64,000 nucleotides of DNA from assembly GCF_904846175.1 (NCBI RefSeq), contig NZ_CAJGZM010000002.1:434001-498000 (forward strand), written 5' to 3'. Under the pieces are notes generated by a model. That model was given only the letters and a program-made list of their open reading frames with translations, was not told where the DNA came from and ran no database searches. Source of the DNA: Psychrobacter immobilis (GTDB lineage Bacteria > Pseudomonadota > Gammaproteobacteria > Pseudomonadales > Moraxellaceae). Below, one piece after another: positions 53,892-62,020 of the stretch. The position numbers were made by a program, and so were the translations under genes. Position 1 is the first letter of the stretch. Every line of letters starts with the position of its first letter.

Positions 53892-54240
53892 AACTTCCTG
53901 TCCTTTTTTAGGGTGCGACCGGCAGTAATACGGCGACTATCATTGATTTTCATCATTGAAATCTGAGTCGCTCGAGTGTTACTAGTATGAGGATTGTCTG
54001 TGTCAATAGCAGACAACAACACCGGTTATATGAAATAGAGTGAGAAGAGTAAAAAGAATTATGACTGTATTCGTAAATTCTTGGTAAAAGATAGGCGTTC
54101 ACTGGTAAATATACAAGTTTGGTGACAATACTGATAAGTCACCAACCTGTCTTGCATCCTATATATCATCGACCCTACAGAGTAAAAAGCTTAACAATAA
54201 TTGTAGGAATACTCAATCAACATGCTTTTATGGCAATATA
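53892..54240. other. 349-base spacer between the acyl-CoA dehydrogenase and GGDEF/EAL genes
   Basis: Promoter region of the acyl-CoA dehydrogenase gene and 3' flank of the GGDEF/EAL gene. No gene or clear terminator hairpin was seen. Confidence 0.4.
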
Positions 54241-55977
54241 TTAAGAGAGCTTGTTTTCAGACAAATGTTGTTGCGTTAGCATCTTAGTTGCCTTATCAGC
54301 CGTCATTGGCTTACCAAACCAATAGCCTTGACCGTACTGACAACCCATGCTGAGCAGTAAATCGCGTTGTTGCTCGTTTTCGATGCCTTCAGCGATAACC
54401 TGCATATCAAGCGCTTCCGCTAAATCCAAAATCGCTTTGACAATCGCGCGCTGTGTACAGTCGTCTGTAATTTTTGAGATAAAACTTTTGTCAATTTTAA
54501 TAAAGTCAAACGGATATTCCTGTAAGTAGCTTAACGAAGCATAACCGGTACCAAAGTCATCAAGCGCAAGGCAGATACCGAGCTCTTTAAGTAAGTCCAG
54601 TTGCTTTTTGACATCGGCATGGCGCTGTATCAGTGAGGATTCGGTCACTTCAATGTGCAGCTGGTGAGCGGCAAGTTTATGGCTTACTAATAAGTCGCTG
54701 ACCAAATCAAAAAAATCAGGATGGCTGAATTCAGCGGCATCGGCATTGATACAGATGTGCTGATGCAAGTCCAAAGCTTGCCAAACGGCTAATTGCTTGG
54801 CGATTTGAGAACCCATTTGTGAAAATAGCTCAAACGACAGTTTATGAGAAATAACCGCATCCATAAACTCCGCGGGTCTTAGTAAACCGCGGGTAGGGTG
54901 TTGCCAGCGCACCAAAGCCTCAAAACCGCTAATCACGCCCGTATCTAAGGCGAATTTAGGTTGGTAATAAGGCACAAATTGCCCTTCATTAGTGGCAGCT
55001 CTCAGCTCTGATTCCAACTGTATATTGTGCGCATTCATCTCATTAATGGCTTTATGATACCAACACACATCATCGCCGCCCTGCTGTTTGACATAATTCA
55101 ATGCTTTTTCTGCTTTGGTGAGCAAGCTGATAAACTCATTACCGTTTTCAGGAAAATAGCTCACCCCAACAGAGATATGGCAATAGACTTGTGTTTCTGT
55201 CTTGGTACTGTCATTTAAGAAAAAAGGGCGCTCGCACATTTGCATGAGACTGTCTAACTGATGGCGCACCATGTTGGCATCATTGCATTCAAACAATAGG
55301 GCGAAGTCATCGCCACCAAAATGAGAAAAACAGCGTAAATCATCCAGCTCTAACTCGGCAATACGTAAGACAAAATTCTCTACCAAGGTATTGATAGAAT
55401 CCGGTCCCAATAAGCTGGCAAGGTTGCGATAACGGTCAATGTTAAAACGCACAACCACCACTTCTTGATAGCTCTCTAATAACAATTCACTGGTTTGACT
55501 TAAAAATACTTTACGGTTCGGCAGTCCCGTAAGTTGGTCATAATTCAGCAGGTGCACGACCTTTTTTCTGTTTTTAACCAGCGTCGCCATATTACGAATG
55601 GTACCGACGTAATAAGGAATTTTTTCTAAATAGATTTTGCGATAGGTGATATGGCAGTCGAGGATTTGTCCATAACGGTTTGCCATCGAAAAATCCATTT
55701 CACAAAATCCTGTGCTGTCTAAACTGTTAATCAGATTTCTGAGCACCGCTTGTTCATCTTCTGACAAAAATTCAGCAGCATATATCCCAAGCGGACGTCC
55801 AAGCAAAAATTTTTCTGTATAGCCAAGCATCAGCTCATAATTCGCATTGACGGACAGATAGCGCAATTTTTCGTCCAATATGAATATGGCGTCTTCAAAT
55901 TGCTCGCATAGTTTGACCAATAATTGCTGTTTATCTGATATTGGCATAGGGATAAAATCAGTCATAATGGGACTCAT
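54241..55977 (-). CDS. PAS-GGDEF-EAL protein, predicted c-di-GMP phosphodiesterase
   Basis: A 578-residue signalling protein: PAS domain (residues about 20-135: DAIFILDEKLRYLSVNANYE), GGDEF domain (143-305) and EAL domain (322-570). The GGDEF active site is degenerate, reading GGDDF at 221-225, and the metal-binding Asp of the DxD turn is Asn (FNIDRYRNL). The EAL domain looks active: FEALVRWQHP, CINADAAEF, LHIEVTESSL, LALDDFGTGYASL, IKIDKSF and AEGIE. It should therefore lower c-di-GMP, with GGDDF perhaps sensing GTP. No membrane helix is seen, so it is cytoplasmic. ATG 55965 is an alternative start. A link to the pilus operon in this window is only speculation. Confidence 0.9.
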   Translation of the reverse strand: MSPIMTDFIPMPISDKQQLLVKLCEQFEDAIFILDEKLRYLSVNANYELMLGYTEKFLLGRPLGIYAAEFLSEDEQAVLRNLINSLDSTGFCEMDFSMANRYGQILDCHITYRKIYLEKIPYYVGTIRNMATLVKNRKKVVHLLNYDQLTGLPNRKVFLSQTSELLLESYQEVVVVRFNIDRYRNLASLLGPDSINTLVENFVLRIAELELDDLRCFSHFGGDDFALLFECNDANMVRHQLDSLMQMCERPFFLNDSTKTETQVYCHISVGVSYFPENGNEFISLLTKAEKALNYVKQQGGDDVCWYHKAINEMNAHNIQLESELRAATNEGQFVPYYQPKFALDTGVISGFEALVRWQHPTRGLLRPAEFMDAVISHKLSFELFSQMGSQIAKQLAVWQALDLHQHICINADAAEFSHPDFFDLVSDLLVSHKLAAHQLHIEVTESSLIQRHADVKKQLDLLKELGICLALDDFGTGYASLSYLQEYPFDFIKIDKSFISKITDDCTQRAIVKAILDLAEALDMQVIAEGIENEQQRDLLLSMGCQYGQGYWFGKPMTADKATKMLTQQHLSENKLS

Positions 55978-56026
55978 AACATCAAATTGAATAATAAATG
56001 GCGCTGTGACAGTGGCAATTTGATGC

Positions 56027-56911
56027 CTAAAGACTTAAAGCATGCAGGGTCGCCAATGTTGCCAATGTCGCTAAGGCAACGACAGGCGCGGTTTCGGTAC
56101 GTAAAACCCTTGAGCCAATTTGCCAAGGTTGAAAACCGATGTCAGCGGCTTTGGCGCATTCATCAGCGCTGAGCCCGCCTTCAGGTCCGATTAATAATTC
56201 GATATAAGGCGCATGTTGTTTTAAAACGACGGGTAGCGCCTCAGGCATTAGGAGTTGTCCTGCTGCTGGCACGCTCAGTTGCAGGCGCAAATCTGCTGGT
56301 TGCTGTAGTACTTGGTAATAAGCATCTTTACTTAGCTCAGCTACTATAGGGCTGACCGCCATTGCTATATCACTACTCGCTGTCTTATTTAACCAGTCAT
56401 CAATCGATAATGGCGCGATAATAAGAGGTGGACGGTTAAGACCGCATTGCTCACAGGCAGCGATGGCAACTTGCTGCCAATGGGCCAGTTTTTTCTCTAC
56501 TTGCGCAGGTTTTAGGTTGACCTCGCCATGATGGCTGCTCAGCAGCTGAATAGCGGCCACGCCAAGCTCAGTCGATTTTTGAATGGCGTAATCCATACGT
56601 TCACCACGACTCATCACCAGCCCAATTTTCGTCAATATAGCGGCATTGCGGTCAGTTTTTACGTGCGCCAATAACGTTGCAGAGGCGTGTTTTTTGCTAA
56701 TGGTATTGAGCTGTACCTGATATTCACCGCCAAAGCCATCAAATAAAATACCTTGATCGCCAATATTTGCTCGTAATACACGGCACCAATGATGGACGAT
56801 GTTTTCAGTTAGTTCGACGCTAGCACCGATAGGCAAGGTGCTAAGTTGAGGGTAGGTTGGGGTGTTTTTATCACTGCTGTCACTACTGGTGGCATAAAAG
56901 AAACGTCGCAA
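56027..56911 (-). CDS. rsmE: 16S rRNA (uracil-1498-N3)-methyltransferase RsmE
   Basis: Methylates U1498 in the 30S decoding centre with SAM; a trefoil-knot (SPOUT) enzyme. The 294-residue protein has the N-terminal PUA-like domain (HHWCRVLRANIGDQGILFDG) and the SPOUT domain with MDYAIQKSTELGV, the LLIGPEGGLSADE knot loop and IGSRVLRTETAPVVAL. The C-terminus ends in a small Ala-Thr-Leu repeat (LATLATLATLHAL), which does not affect the core. It lies 49 bases upstream of the GGDEF/EAL gene on the same strand, with possible co-transcription. Confidence 0.95.
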   Translation of the reverse strand: MRRFFYATSSDSSDKNTPTYPQLSTLPIGASVELTENIVHHWCRVLRANIGDQGILFDGFGGEYQVQLNTISKKHASATLLAHVKTDRNAAILTKIGLVMSRGERMDYAIQKSTELGVAAIQLLSSHHGEVNLKPAQVEKKLAHWQQVAIAACEQCGLNRPPLIIAPLSIDDWLNKTASSDIAMAVSPIVAELSKDAYYQVLQQPADLRLQLSVPAAGQLLMPEALPVVLKQHAPYIELLIGPEGGLSADECAKAADIGFQPWQIGSRVLRTETAPVVALATLATLATLHALSL

Positions 56912-57026
56912 AGTTACTTATTCCTATAATTTAATCATATTGTTTTGAAATATATTAGCAGAATATCATTTGAGTGGGTAAAGGGATTATCTTTAGTAGA
57001 ATTTGCATAAGTGCAATTCCCATAGC

Positions 57027-57057
57027 AAAAAGACTGGCGCTCCTAGGAACGCCAGTC
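57027..57057 (-). terminator. Terminator of the ahcY-metF operon
   Basis: Stem 57032-57039 with 57050-57057 (GACTGGCG), extended by TCC/GGA after one mismatch; followed on the minus strand by five T. Confidence 0.85.
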
Positions 57058-57082
57058 ATTAAGCAATACATTCAATAAATAT

Positions 57083-57931
57083 TTAAGCAATCAAACCTAA
57101 CGCTTCGACTAAGCGCTTGTTTGGCTCAACCTTATTCATGCTATAAAAATGCATGGCAGGGACGCCCTCGGCAATCAATCGCTCACATAAACGATAAACG
57201 ACATCAAAGCCGAACTCGCGAATAGCAGTACGGTCATCGCCAAAGTCAGCCAAGCGCTTACGCACATAACGTGGAATATCAGCGCCACAGCTATCGGCAA
57301 AGCGTACTAAATTGCTTGAGTTGGTAATCGGCATAATGCCAGCGACCAATGGCTGTGCAACCGTATCAATACCGCGTTTTTCTAAGCTATCACGCAGATA
57401 TAGATAGCTATCGGCGTTATAGAAAAACTGCGTAATTGATGCGTTAGCGCCAGCTTGGTATTTATTGACCAAATTCTCAACATCAAGCTCAAAGCTACGT
57501 GCTTGTGGATGCATTTCAGGGTAGGCTGCGACCTCAATACGGAAGTGATCACCTGAATATTCGCGAATAAACTTAACCAAGTCTAACGCAAACGGCAGTT
57601 CCCCCATGCCCACTTGCCCCGATGGCAAGTCACCACGTAGCGCGACTAAGCGCTTGATGCCCAAACCTTTATAAAGATCGAGCAATTCAGCAATTTCACT
57701 TTTATCGTCGCCGATACAAGACATATGCGGCGCAATATCCGTGTTACCGCGCGCGCACAGGGCTTGAACGATATCTAAAGTGCGACTACGGGTTGAACCG
57801 CCAGCACCATAGGTCACTGAAAAGTACGCAGGGGACAGCTTGTTCAGCTCATCATAAGTACTGAGTAGCTTTTCGTGTCCTTGTTCAGTTTTGGCGGGGA
57901 AAAACTCAAAGGAGATAGCAGGCTTAGTCAC
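57083..57931 (-). CDS. metF: 5,10-methylenetetrahydrofolate reductase
   Basis: FAD enzyme that makes 5-methyl-THF for methionine synthase. The 282-residue TIM barrel shows ISFEFFPAKTEQG, SVTYGAGGSTRSRTLD, HMSCIGDDKSEI, LVALRGDLPSGQ and GANASITQFFYNADSY, all typical of MetF. It starts at GTG 57931 behind GGAG eight bases upstream, 13 bases after the ahcY stop, so the two form an operon governed by the SAH riboswitch. Together they recycle homocysteine and supply the methyl group that turns it into methionine. Confidence 0.96.
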   Translation of the reverse strand: MTKPAISFEFFPAKTEQGHEKLLSTYDELNKLSPAYFSVTYGAGGSTRSRTLDIVQALCARGNTDIAPHMSCIGDDKSEIAELLDLYKGLGIKRLVALRGDLPSGQVGMGELPFALDLVKFIREYSGDHFRIEVAAYPEMHPQARSFELDVENLVNKYQAGANASITQFFYNADSYLYLRDSLEKRGIDTVAQPLVAGIMPITNSSNLVRFADSCGADIPRYVRKRLADFGDDRTAIREFGFDVVYRLCERLIAEGVPAMHFYSMNKVEPNKRLVEALGLIA

Positions 57932-57944
57932 AGTCTGGCTCCTT

Positions 57945-59369
57945 TTAGTATTTATAAGCGTCAGGCTTGAACGGACCTTCGACAGGCACCCCCAAATACT
58001 CAGCTTGTTTTTCAGTCAGCTTCGTTAAGGTACCGTTAAAGCCTGCAACCATCGCAGCAGCGACTTCTTCGTCTAGTTTCTTTGGTAATACTTTAACGTA
58101 TAAGTTATCAGCACGCGTATCAGCTGGCAAGTCGGCAAATTTTTCTTCAAACAGATACATTTGCGCCAATACTTGGTTAGCAAATGAGCCGTCCATCACG
58201 CGTGATGGATGACCAGTGGCATTACCTAAGTTTACCAAACGACCTTCAGCAAGCAAAATCAGATAATCGTTTTCATCATCTGAGCGGAAAATTTGATGCA
58301 CCTGTGGCTTGATCTCAACCCAGCGCCAGTTGTCACGCATAAACTGTGTATCAATTTCAGTGTCAAAGTGACCGATGTTACAAACGACGGCACCAGGTTT
58401 TAGCGCAGCTAGCATGTGTCTATCACAAACATGATAGTTGCCGGTAGTCGTGACAATCATGTCAGTATCTTCGAGTAGACGGGTATTGATGTTTTCTGCG
58501 CCGCCAGTGTTATCGCCATTAATATACGGTGATAATACTTCGAAGCCATCCATACAGGCCTGCATCGCACAGATAGGATCAACTTCTGAAACACGGACAA
58601 TCATGCCTTCTTGACGTAAGCTTTGCGTAGAGCCTTTACCAACATCACCATAACCGATGACTAAAGCGCGACGACCAGCAAGGAACATATCAGTAGCACG
58701 TTTGATGGCGTCATTTAAGCTATGACGGCAGCCGTATTTATTGTCATTTTTAGACTTGGTAACGGCGTCATTGACGTTGATAGCAGGTACTTTTAACGTG
58801 CCTTTATTCAGCATTTCAACCAGACGATGCACACCAGTGGTGGTTTCTTCTGAGATACCATGGATGTTATCGAGTAGCTCTGCATAATCATTATGAATCA
58901 AAGCGGTCAAATCGCCGCCGTCATCCAAGATTAAGTTGGCATCCCAAAGCTGACCTGACGCTTCACCGCCAACGTGGATTTGTTGACGCAAGCACCACTC
59001 GTACTCTTCTTCTGTTTCGCCTTTCCAAGCATAAACAGAGATACCAGCAGCTGCAATCGCAGCAGCAGCATGGTCTTGAGTTGAGAAGATATTACATGAG
59101 GTCCAGCGTACTTCAGCACCTAGCGCGACTAGAGTCTCGATAAGTACAGCAGTTTGGATGGTCATGTGGATACAGCCAGCGATTTTTGCGCCTTTAAGCG
59201 GTTGATCCGCTTCGTAGCGACGACGCAAACCCATGAGGGCAGGCATTTCGGCTTCAGCTAAAGTGATTTCACGGCGACCATAGTCAGCTAGGCTGATGTC
59301 GGCGACTTTATAGTCAGTGAAAGAGGGGTCGATCGTATGGGCAGATGGGGTGTTAGACACTGCGTCCAT
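57945..59369 (-). CDS. ahcY: Adenosylhomocysteinase (SAH hydrolase)
   Basis: Splits S-adenosylhomocysteine into adenosine and homocysteine, removing the product inhibitor of methyltransferases. The 474-residue protein has [51 protein letters not shown], the NAD fold [17 protein letters not shown] and the terminal KPDAYKY. AGGAG stands six bases before the ATG. An SAH riboswitch lies 100 bases upstream (59471-59557), so high SAH should raise expression. metF follows after 13 bases. Confidence 0.97.
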   Translation of the reverse strand: MDAVSNTPSAHTIDPSFTDYKVADISLADYGRREITLAEAEMPALMGLRRRYEADQPLKGAKIAGCIHMTIQTAVLIETLVALGAEVRWTSCNIFSTQDHAAAAIAAAGISVYAWKGETEEEYEWCLRQQIHVGGEASGQLWDANLILDDGGDLTALIHNDYAELLDNIHGISEETTTGVHRLVEMLNKGTLKVPAINVNDAVTKSKNDNKYGCRHSLNDAIKRATDMFLAGRRALVIGYGDVGKGSTQSLRQEGMIVRVSEVDPICAMQACMDGFEVLSPYINGDNTGGAENINTRLLEDTDMIVTTTGNYHVCDRHMLAALKPGAVVCNIGHFDTEIDTQFMRDNWRWVEIKPQVHQIFRSDDENDYLILLAEGRLVNLGNATGHPSRVMDGSFANQVLAQMYLFEEKFADLPADTRADNLYVKVLPKKLDEEVAAAMVAGFNGTLTKLTEKQAEYLGVPVEGPFKPDAYKY

Positions 59370-59470
59370 AATATGCTCCTATCAGTGGTTAAGGTATGAT
59401 AAAAAGAATAATAGCGCAGGTGCCGTTGTTATGCTGTCAAAGACTAGAGTGACTAGTATCAGACAGTTTA

Positions 59471-59557
59471 CCGAGCCTAACATGAGGAATTAATCAGCTT
59501 AGTTTGTTTATAGAGCGCAAACGTAAGCATCAATTCATATGGTGCAACACCTCTCGG
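59471..59557 (-). promoter_or_regulatory. S-adenosylhomocysteine (SAH) riboswitch
   Basis: Read on the minus strand the leader begins CCGAGAGGTGTTGCACC and ends AGGCTCGG. The CCGAG (59557-59553) and CTCGG (59475-59471) ends pair as P1, and the GAGG-GxxTGCAxC core and the AGGCTCGG 3' part match the conserved SAH-aptamer consensus. It lies directly before ahcY, the gene class these riboswitches control, where SAH binding turns expression on. The span of 87 bases is in the normal range. Confidence 0.88.
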
Positions 59558-59566
59558 AGGGTGATT

Positions 59567-59595
59567 ATTGTAATAGATAGCGGTTAATTTGTCAC
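59567..59595 (-). promoter_or_regulatory. Sigma-70 promoter of the ahcY-metF operon
   Basis: On the minus strand GTGACA (59595-59590) and TACAAT (59572-59567) are 17 bases apart. Transcription would start near 59560, just before the first riboswitch base. Confidence 0.75.
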
Positions 59596-59631
59596 CTATT
59601 GGCTAATATAAATGGTAAGTGCTTGAGTCAT

Positions 59632-59658
59632 AAAAAAAGGCCATCGATAGATAGCCTT
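59632..59658 (-). terminator. Terminator of the TonB receptor gene
   Basis: Minus-strand hairpin AAGGCTATC/GATGGCCTT (one G-U pair) with a 4-base loop, followed by seven T. It ends the receptor transcript 40 bases after the stop. Confidence 0.88.
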
Positions 59659-59697
59659 GATTATTTATATATAAGTTCTGACTTTTACCCAATAAGC

Positions 59698-61644
59698 TTA
59701 AAACCAGTCATAGGTAAGTGAGGTGAAATAACTGGTACCTTCAGTAGCATAGACGTTACCAAATTGGCTTGAAAGCGTATAGTCTTCATCAGTGATATTA
59801 TCTACCCGCAAGTTAGCGCGAAGATTAGGATTAATATAAACAGCGCCACTCAAATTAAGCAACGTATAACTATCAAGTTTATTGTTTTCGGCCGTGACTC
59901 TATCATCAGTATGTTTGGCTTCGAGGCGAACATCGAACATAGGCTGTTGATAACCGATATAAATCAAACCGCTATTTTTAGGACGGTAGGCAAGTTGTTG
60001 ATCATAGTTGGCACTGTTTGCGGTTTTGTTTTTCGCATCTAGATAGTCATAACCCAAACCAAAGATAAAGGCATCTATATTCCAATCTGAGGTCAAACTC
60101 AACCCTTTGATTTTTGCTTCATTAATGTTGCTACCATTTGCAATCAAGTCTTCTGCATCTGTGTAATAGCCTGTCAATCTTGAGGTCTGAGCGTCATTAG
60201 CATATTCAACGAATACTTCAGTATTTTTCGTTCTTTCAGGTTTTAGGTTCGGATTTTCATAGCCTGGGAAGTATAAGTCATTAAAGGTTGGTGCACGAAA
60301 TCCGGTCGCATAGTTGGCACCGATTCGCATGCCGGCCAACGGACGTATAGCCGCTCCTAAGTTGTAGGTGCTTTCATTACCATACTGCGAGTTGTCATCT
60401 ACACGATAGTTAGCTTGCAGGTCGTAATAAGTGTCTGCAAGCTGATAACCAACGAAGGCACTTTTGACCGTTCTGTCGTCAGGGTCATAAGGGGTTTGCA
60501 GAGCAGGATTAGGATAACCTGAAAAATCTAAAACATCTGATGCGTCTAATTTTTGTGACAACCATTCTGCCCCGATGATAACGGTACCAGGTTGCGCGTT
60601 GATACTGGTCTCTAAGCGTGCCTGCTCTTGGGTGGTATCGAACTGACTGCCTTCTTGATAAATAATAGAGTTGGCGTCATGAGAAGTCGATTTATCGATA
60701 CTTTGACCGTAACTAAGTTTGCTGAGCGTCAAAGGCGTTTTATATTGAAGATAAGCATTTGCACTGCCATTTTTTTGATCCGAATAGGCATTCGGAAAAG
60801 CGTTTCCTGCCGAGTCAATATCAGTGGTAGAGTCAGTATACAATGCACTCAGTCCCGCGCTTAGCGAATCTGAAAGCTTATGCTGCAATGCTAAACTGGC
60901 GTTGGTAGATTTAAAGCCATCATCGTCCACGTTATAATCATAAGACTCGGGATTGGCTATCACGTTAAAGCCGTCTGTTTCGTTGCGACTGACACCTAAG
61001 CTCAATGATGAAGTGTCATTTTTAAGCTGACCTGTTACGCCTACTTGGTAGTGATTGTTACTACCGTAACCAACGCTAGTAGAAACATTGGATTTATCAA
61101 CGCTATTGCCCTTAGTAAAGATTTGAATGACACCGCCCATGGCGTCAGAACCATAAATACTAGAGCCTGAGGCGCCGTATAAAATTTCGATGCGATCAAG
61201 TTGATCTGCTGATAATAAATTTAGGGAAGGGCTTCCTAAAGAGATAGAACCATAGCGTATCCCATCGATAATCACCAAGACTTGCTTGCTATCAAAGCCA
61301 CGCATATAAAAATTACTGGCTGTGCCCATACCGCCACTTTGCGTAATATTAATACCAGGCTGATTTTTTAATACATCAGTAACTGTCTGACCTTGATAAC
61401 GTTGTAGCTCTTCACTATCAATGACCCGCGTTTGAGCAATCACATTACTGGTTTTAGTCGGCGTACGCGTCGCTGTCACGACGATTTTATCAAGCTCAAC
61501 TTGTGGTAGTTCGCTATCATTGATAACGCTACTATCAACAGTCGCTGCTGTGGCACTCATAGCACATACGCCTAAAGCACTTAAGATACATAATCGCAGA
61601 TAGGTGGTCGAAGATGAACGTGGTAAAGCCATATTTAATTCCAA
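59698..61644 (-). CDS. TonB-dependent outer-membrane receptor, BtuB-like
   Basis: A 648-residue outer-membrane gated barrel for energised uptake. A signal peptide (residues about 12-34) precedes the TonB box region (DKIVVTATRTPT), the plug domain (VIDSEELQRYQGQTVTDVLK, GINITQSGG, FYMRGFDSKQVLVIIDGIRY, LDRIEILYGASGSSIYGSDAMGGVI) and a 22-strand barrel ending in the C-terminal aromatic YFTSLTYDWF. The plug resembles that of BtuB, the cobalamin receptor, but no cobalamin riboswitch is visible upstream and no btuCDF genes are near, so the ligand could be a siderophore, heme or zinc complex. The promoter region has two 16-bp direct repeats. The gene is transcribed alone. Confidence 0.9.
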   Translation of the reverse strand: MELNMALPRSSSTTYLRLCILSALGVCAMSATAATVDSSVINDSELPQVELDKIVVTATRTPTKTSNVIAQTRVIDSEELQRYQGQTVTDVLKNQPGINITQSGGMGTASNFYMRGFDSKQVLVIIDGIRYGSISLGSPSLNLLSADQLDRIEILYGASGSSIYGSDAMGGVIQIFTKGNSVDKSNVSTSVGYGSNNHYQVGVTGQLKNDTSSLSLGVSRNETDGFNVIANPESYDYNVDDDGFKSTNASLALQHKLSDSLSAGLSALYTDSTTDIDSAGNAFPNAYSDQKNGSANAYLQYKTPLTLSKLSYGQSIDKSTSHDANSIIYQEGSQFDTTQEQARLETSINAQPGTVIIGAEWLSQKLDASDVLDFSGYPNPALQTPYDPDDRTVKSAFVGYQLADTYYDLQANYRVDDNSQYGNESTYNLGAAIRPLAGMRIGANYATGFRAPTFNDLYFPGYENPNLKPERTKNTEVFVEYANDAQTSRLTGYYTDAEDLIANGSNINEAKIKGLSLTSDWNIDAFIFGLGYDYLDAKNKTANSANYDQQLAYRPKNSGLIYIGYQQPMFDVRLEAKHTDDRVTAENNKLDSYTLLNLSGAVYINPNLRANLRVDNITDEDYTLSSQFGNVYATEGTSYFTSLTYDWF

Positions 61645-62020
61645 AGTTTAATGACAAATCGAACAAAGTAAAAAGTTACAGAAACGAGAGTTTAAAAGTA
61701 AAAAGTTACAAAAAGTAATACGAAGATTACATACGCTTATTATCTATAAAATTAGCAAACTTATAAACCACTTTGTCCTAATATTTATTCAGCATACGCT
61801 GAGTGGCGCTCATGATGAATGGGGGTTTCTTTGGGTTGCTTAGCCATTCCTAGTGTTTTTTAGTCCTTTAGATGACCATCAACTGCATTAAAAGCAGGCA
61901 CTACGGTAAGCAGCAATAAAAACATGCAATCAAACGCATTGCTGTGATTAATAATTGCTATTATAGTGGCAAATTTCATTTATTTTCTGTGCTGCCATTC
62001 ATAAAGCTAAGAGGTTCGTT
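61645..62020. other. Divergent control region of the TonB receptor and MscS genes
   Basis: 376 bases containing the paired 16-bp repeats near the receptor gene and the MscS promoter to the right. No third gene, no recognisable cobalamin riboswitch on the minus strand and no clear Fur box. Confidence 0.45.
61665..61710. repeat. Two 16-bp direct repeats with a 30-base period
   Basis: AAAGTAAAAAGTTACA occurs at 61665-61680 and again, identically, at 61695-61710. The period of 30 bases equals about three helical turns, so both would face the same side of the DNA, 21-66 bases before the receptor start. Confidence 0.8.

Noticed and set aside
61645..62000. Cobalamin riboswitch before the BtuB-like receptor gene
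   Set aside because: Some aptamer-like fragments (GCCACT) occur on the minus strand, but not in the order or spacing of the B12 aptamer.
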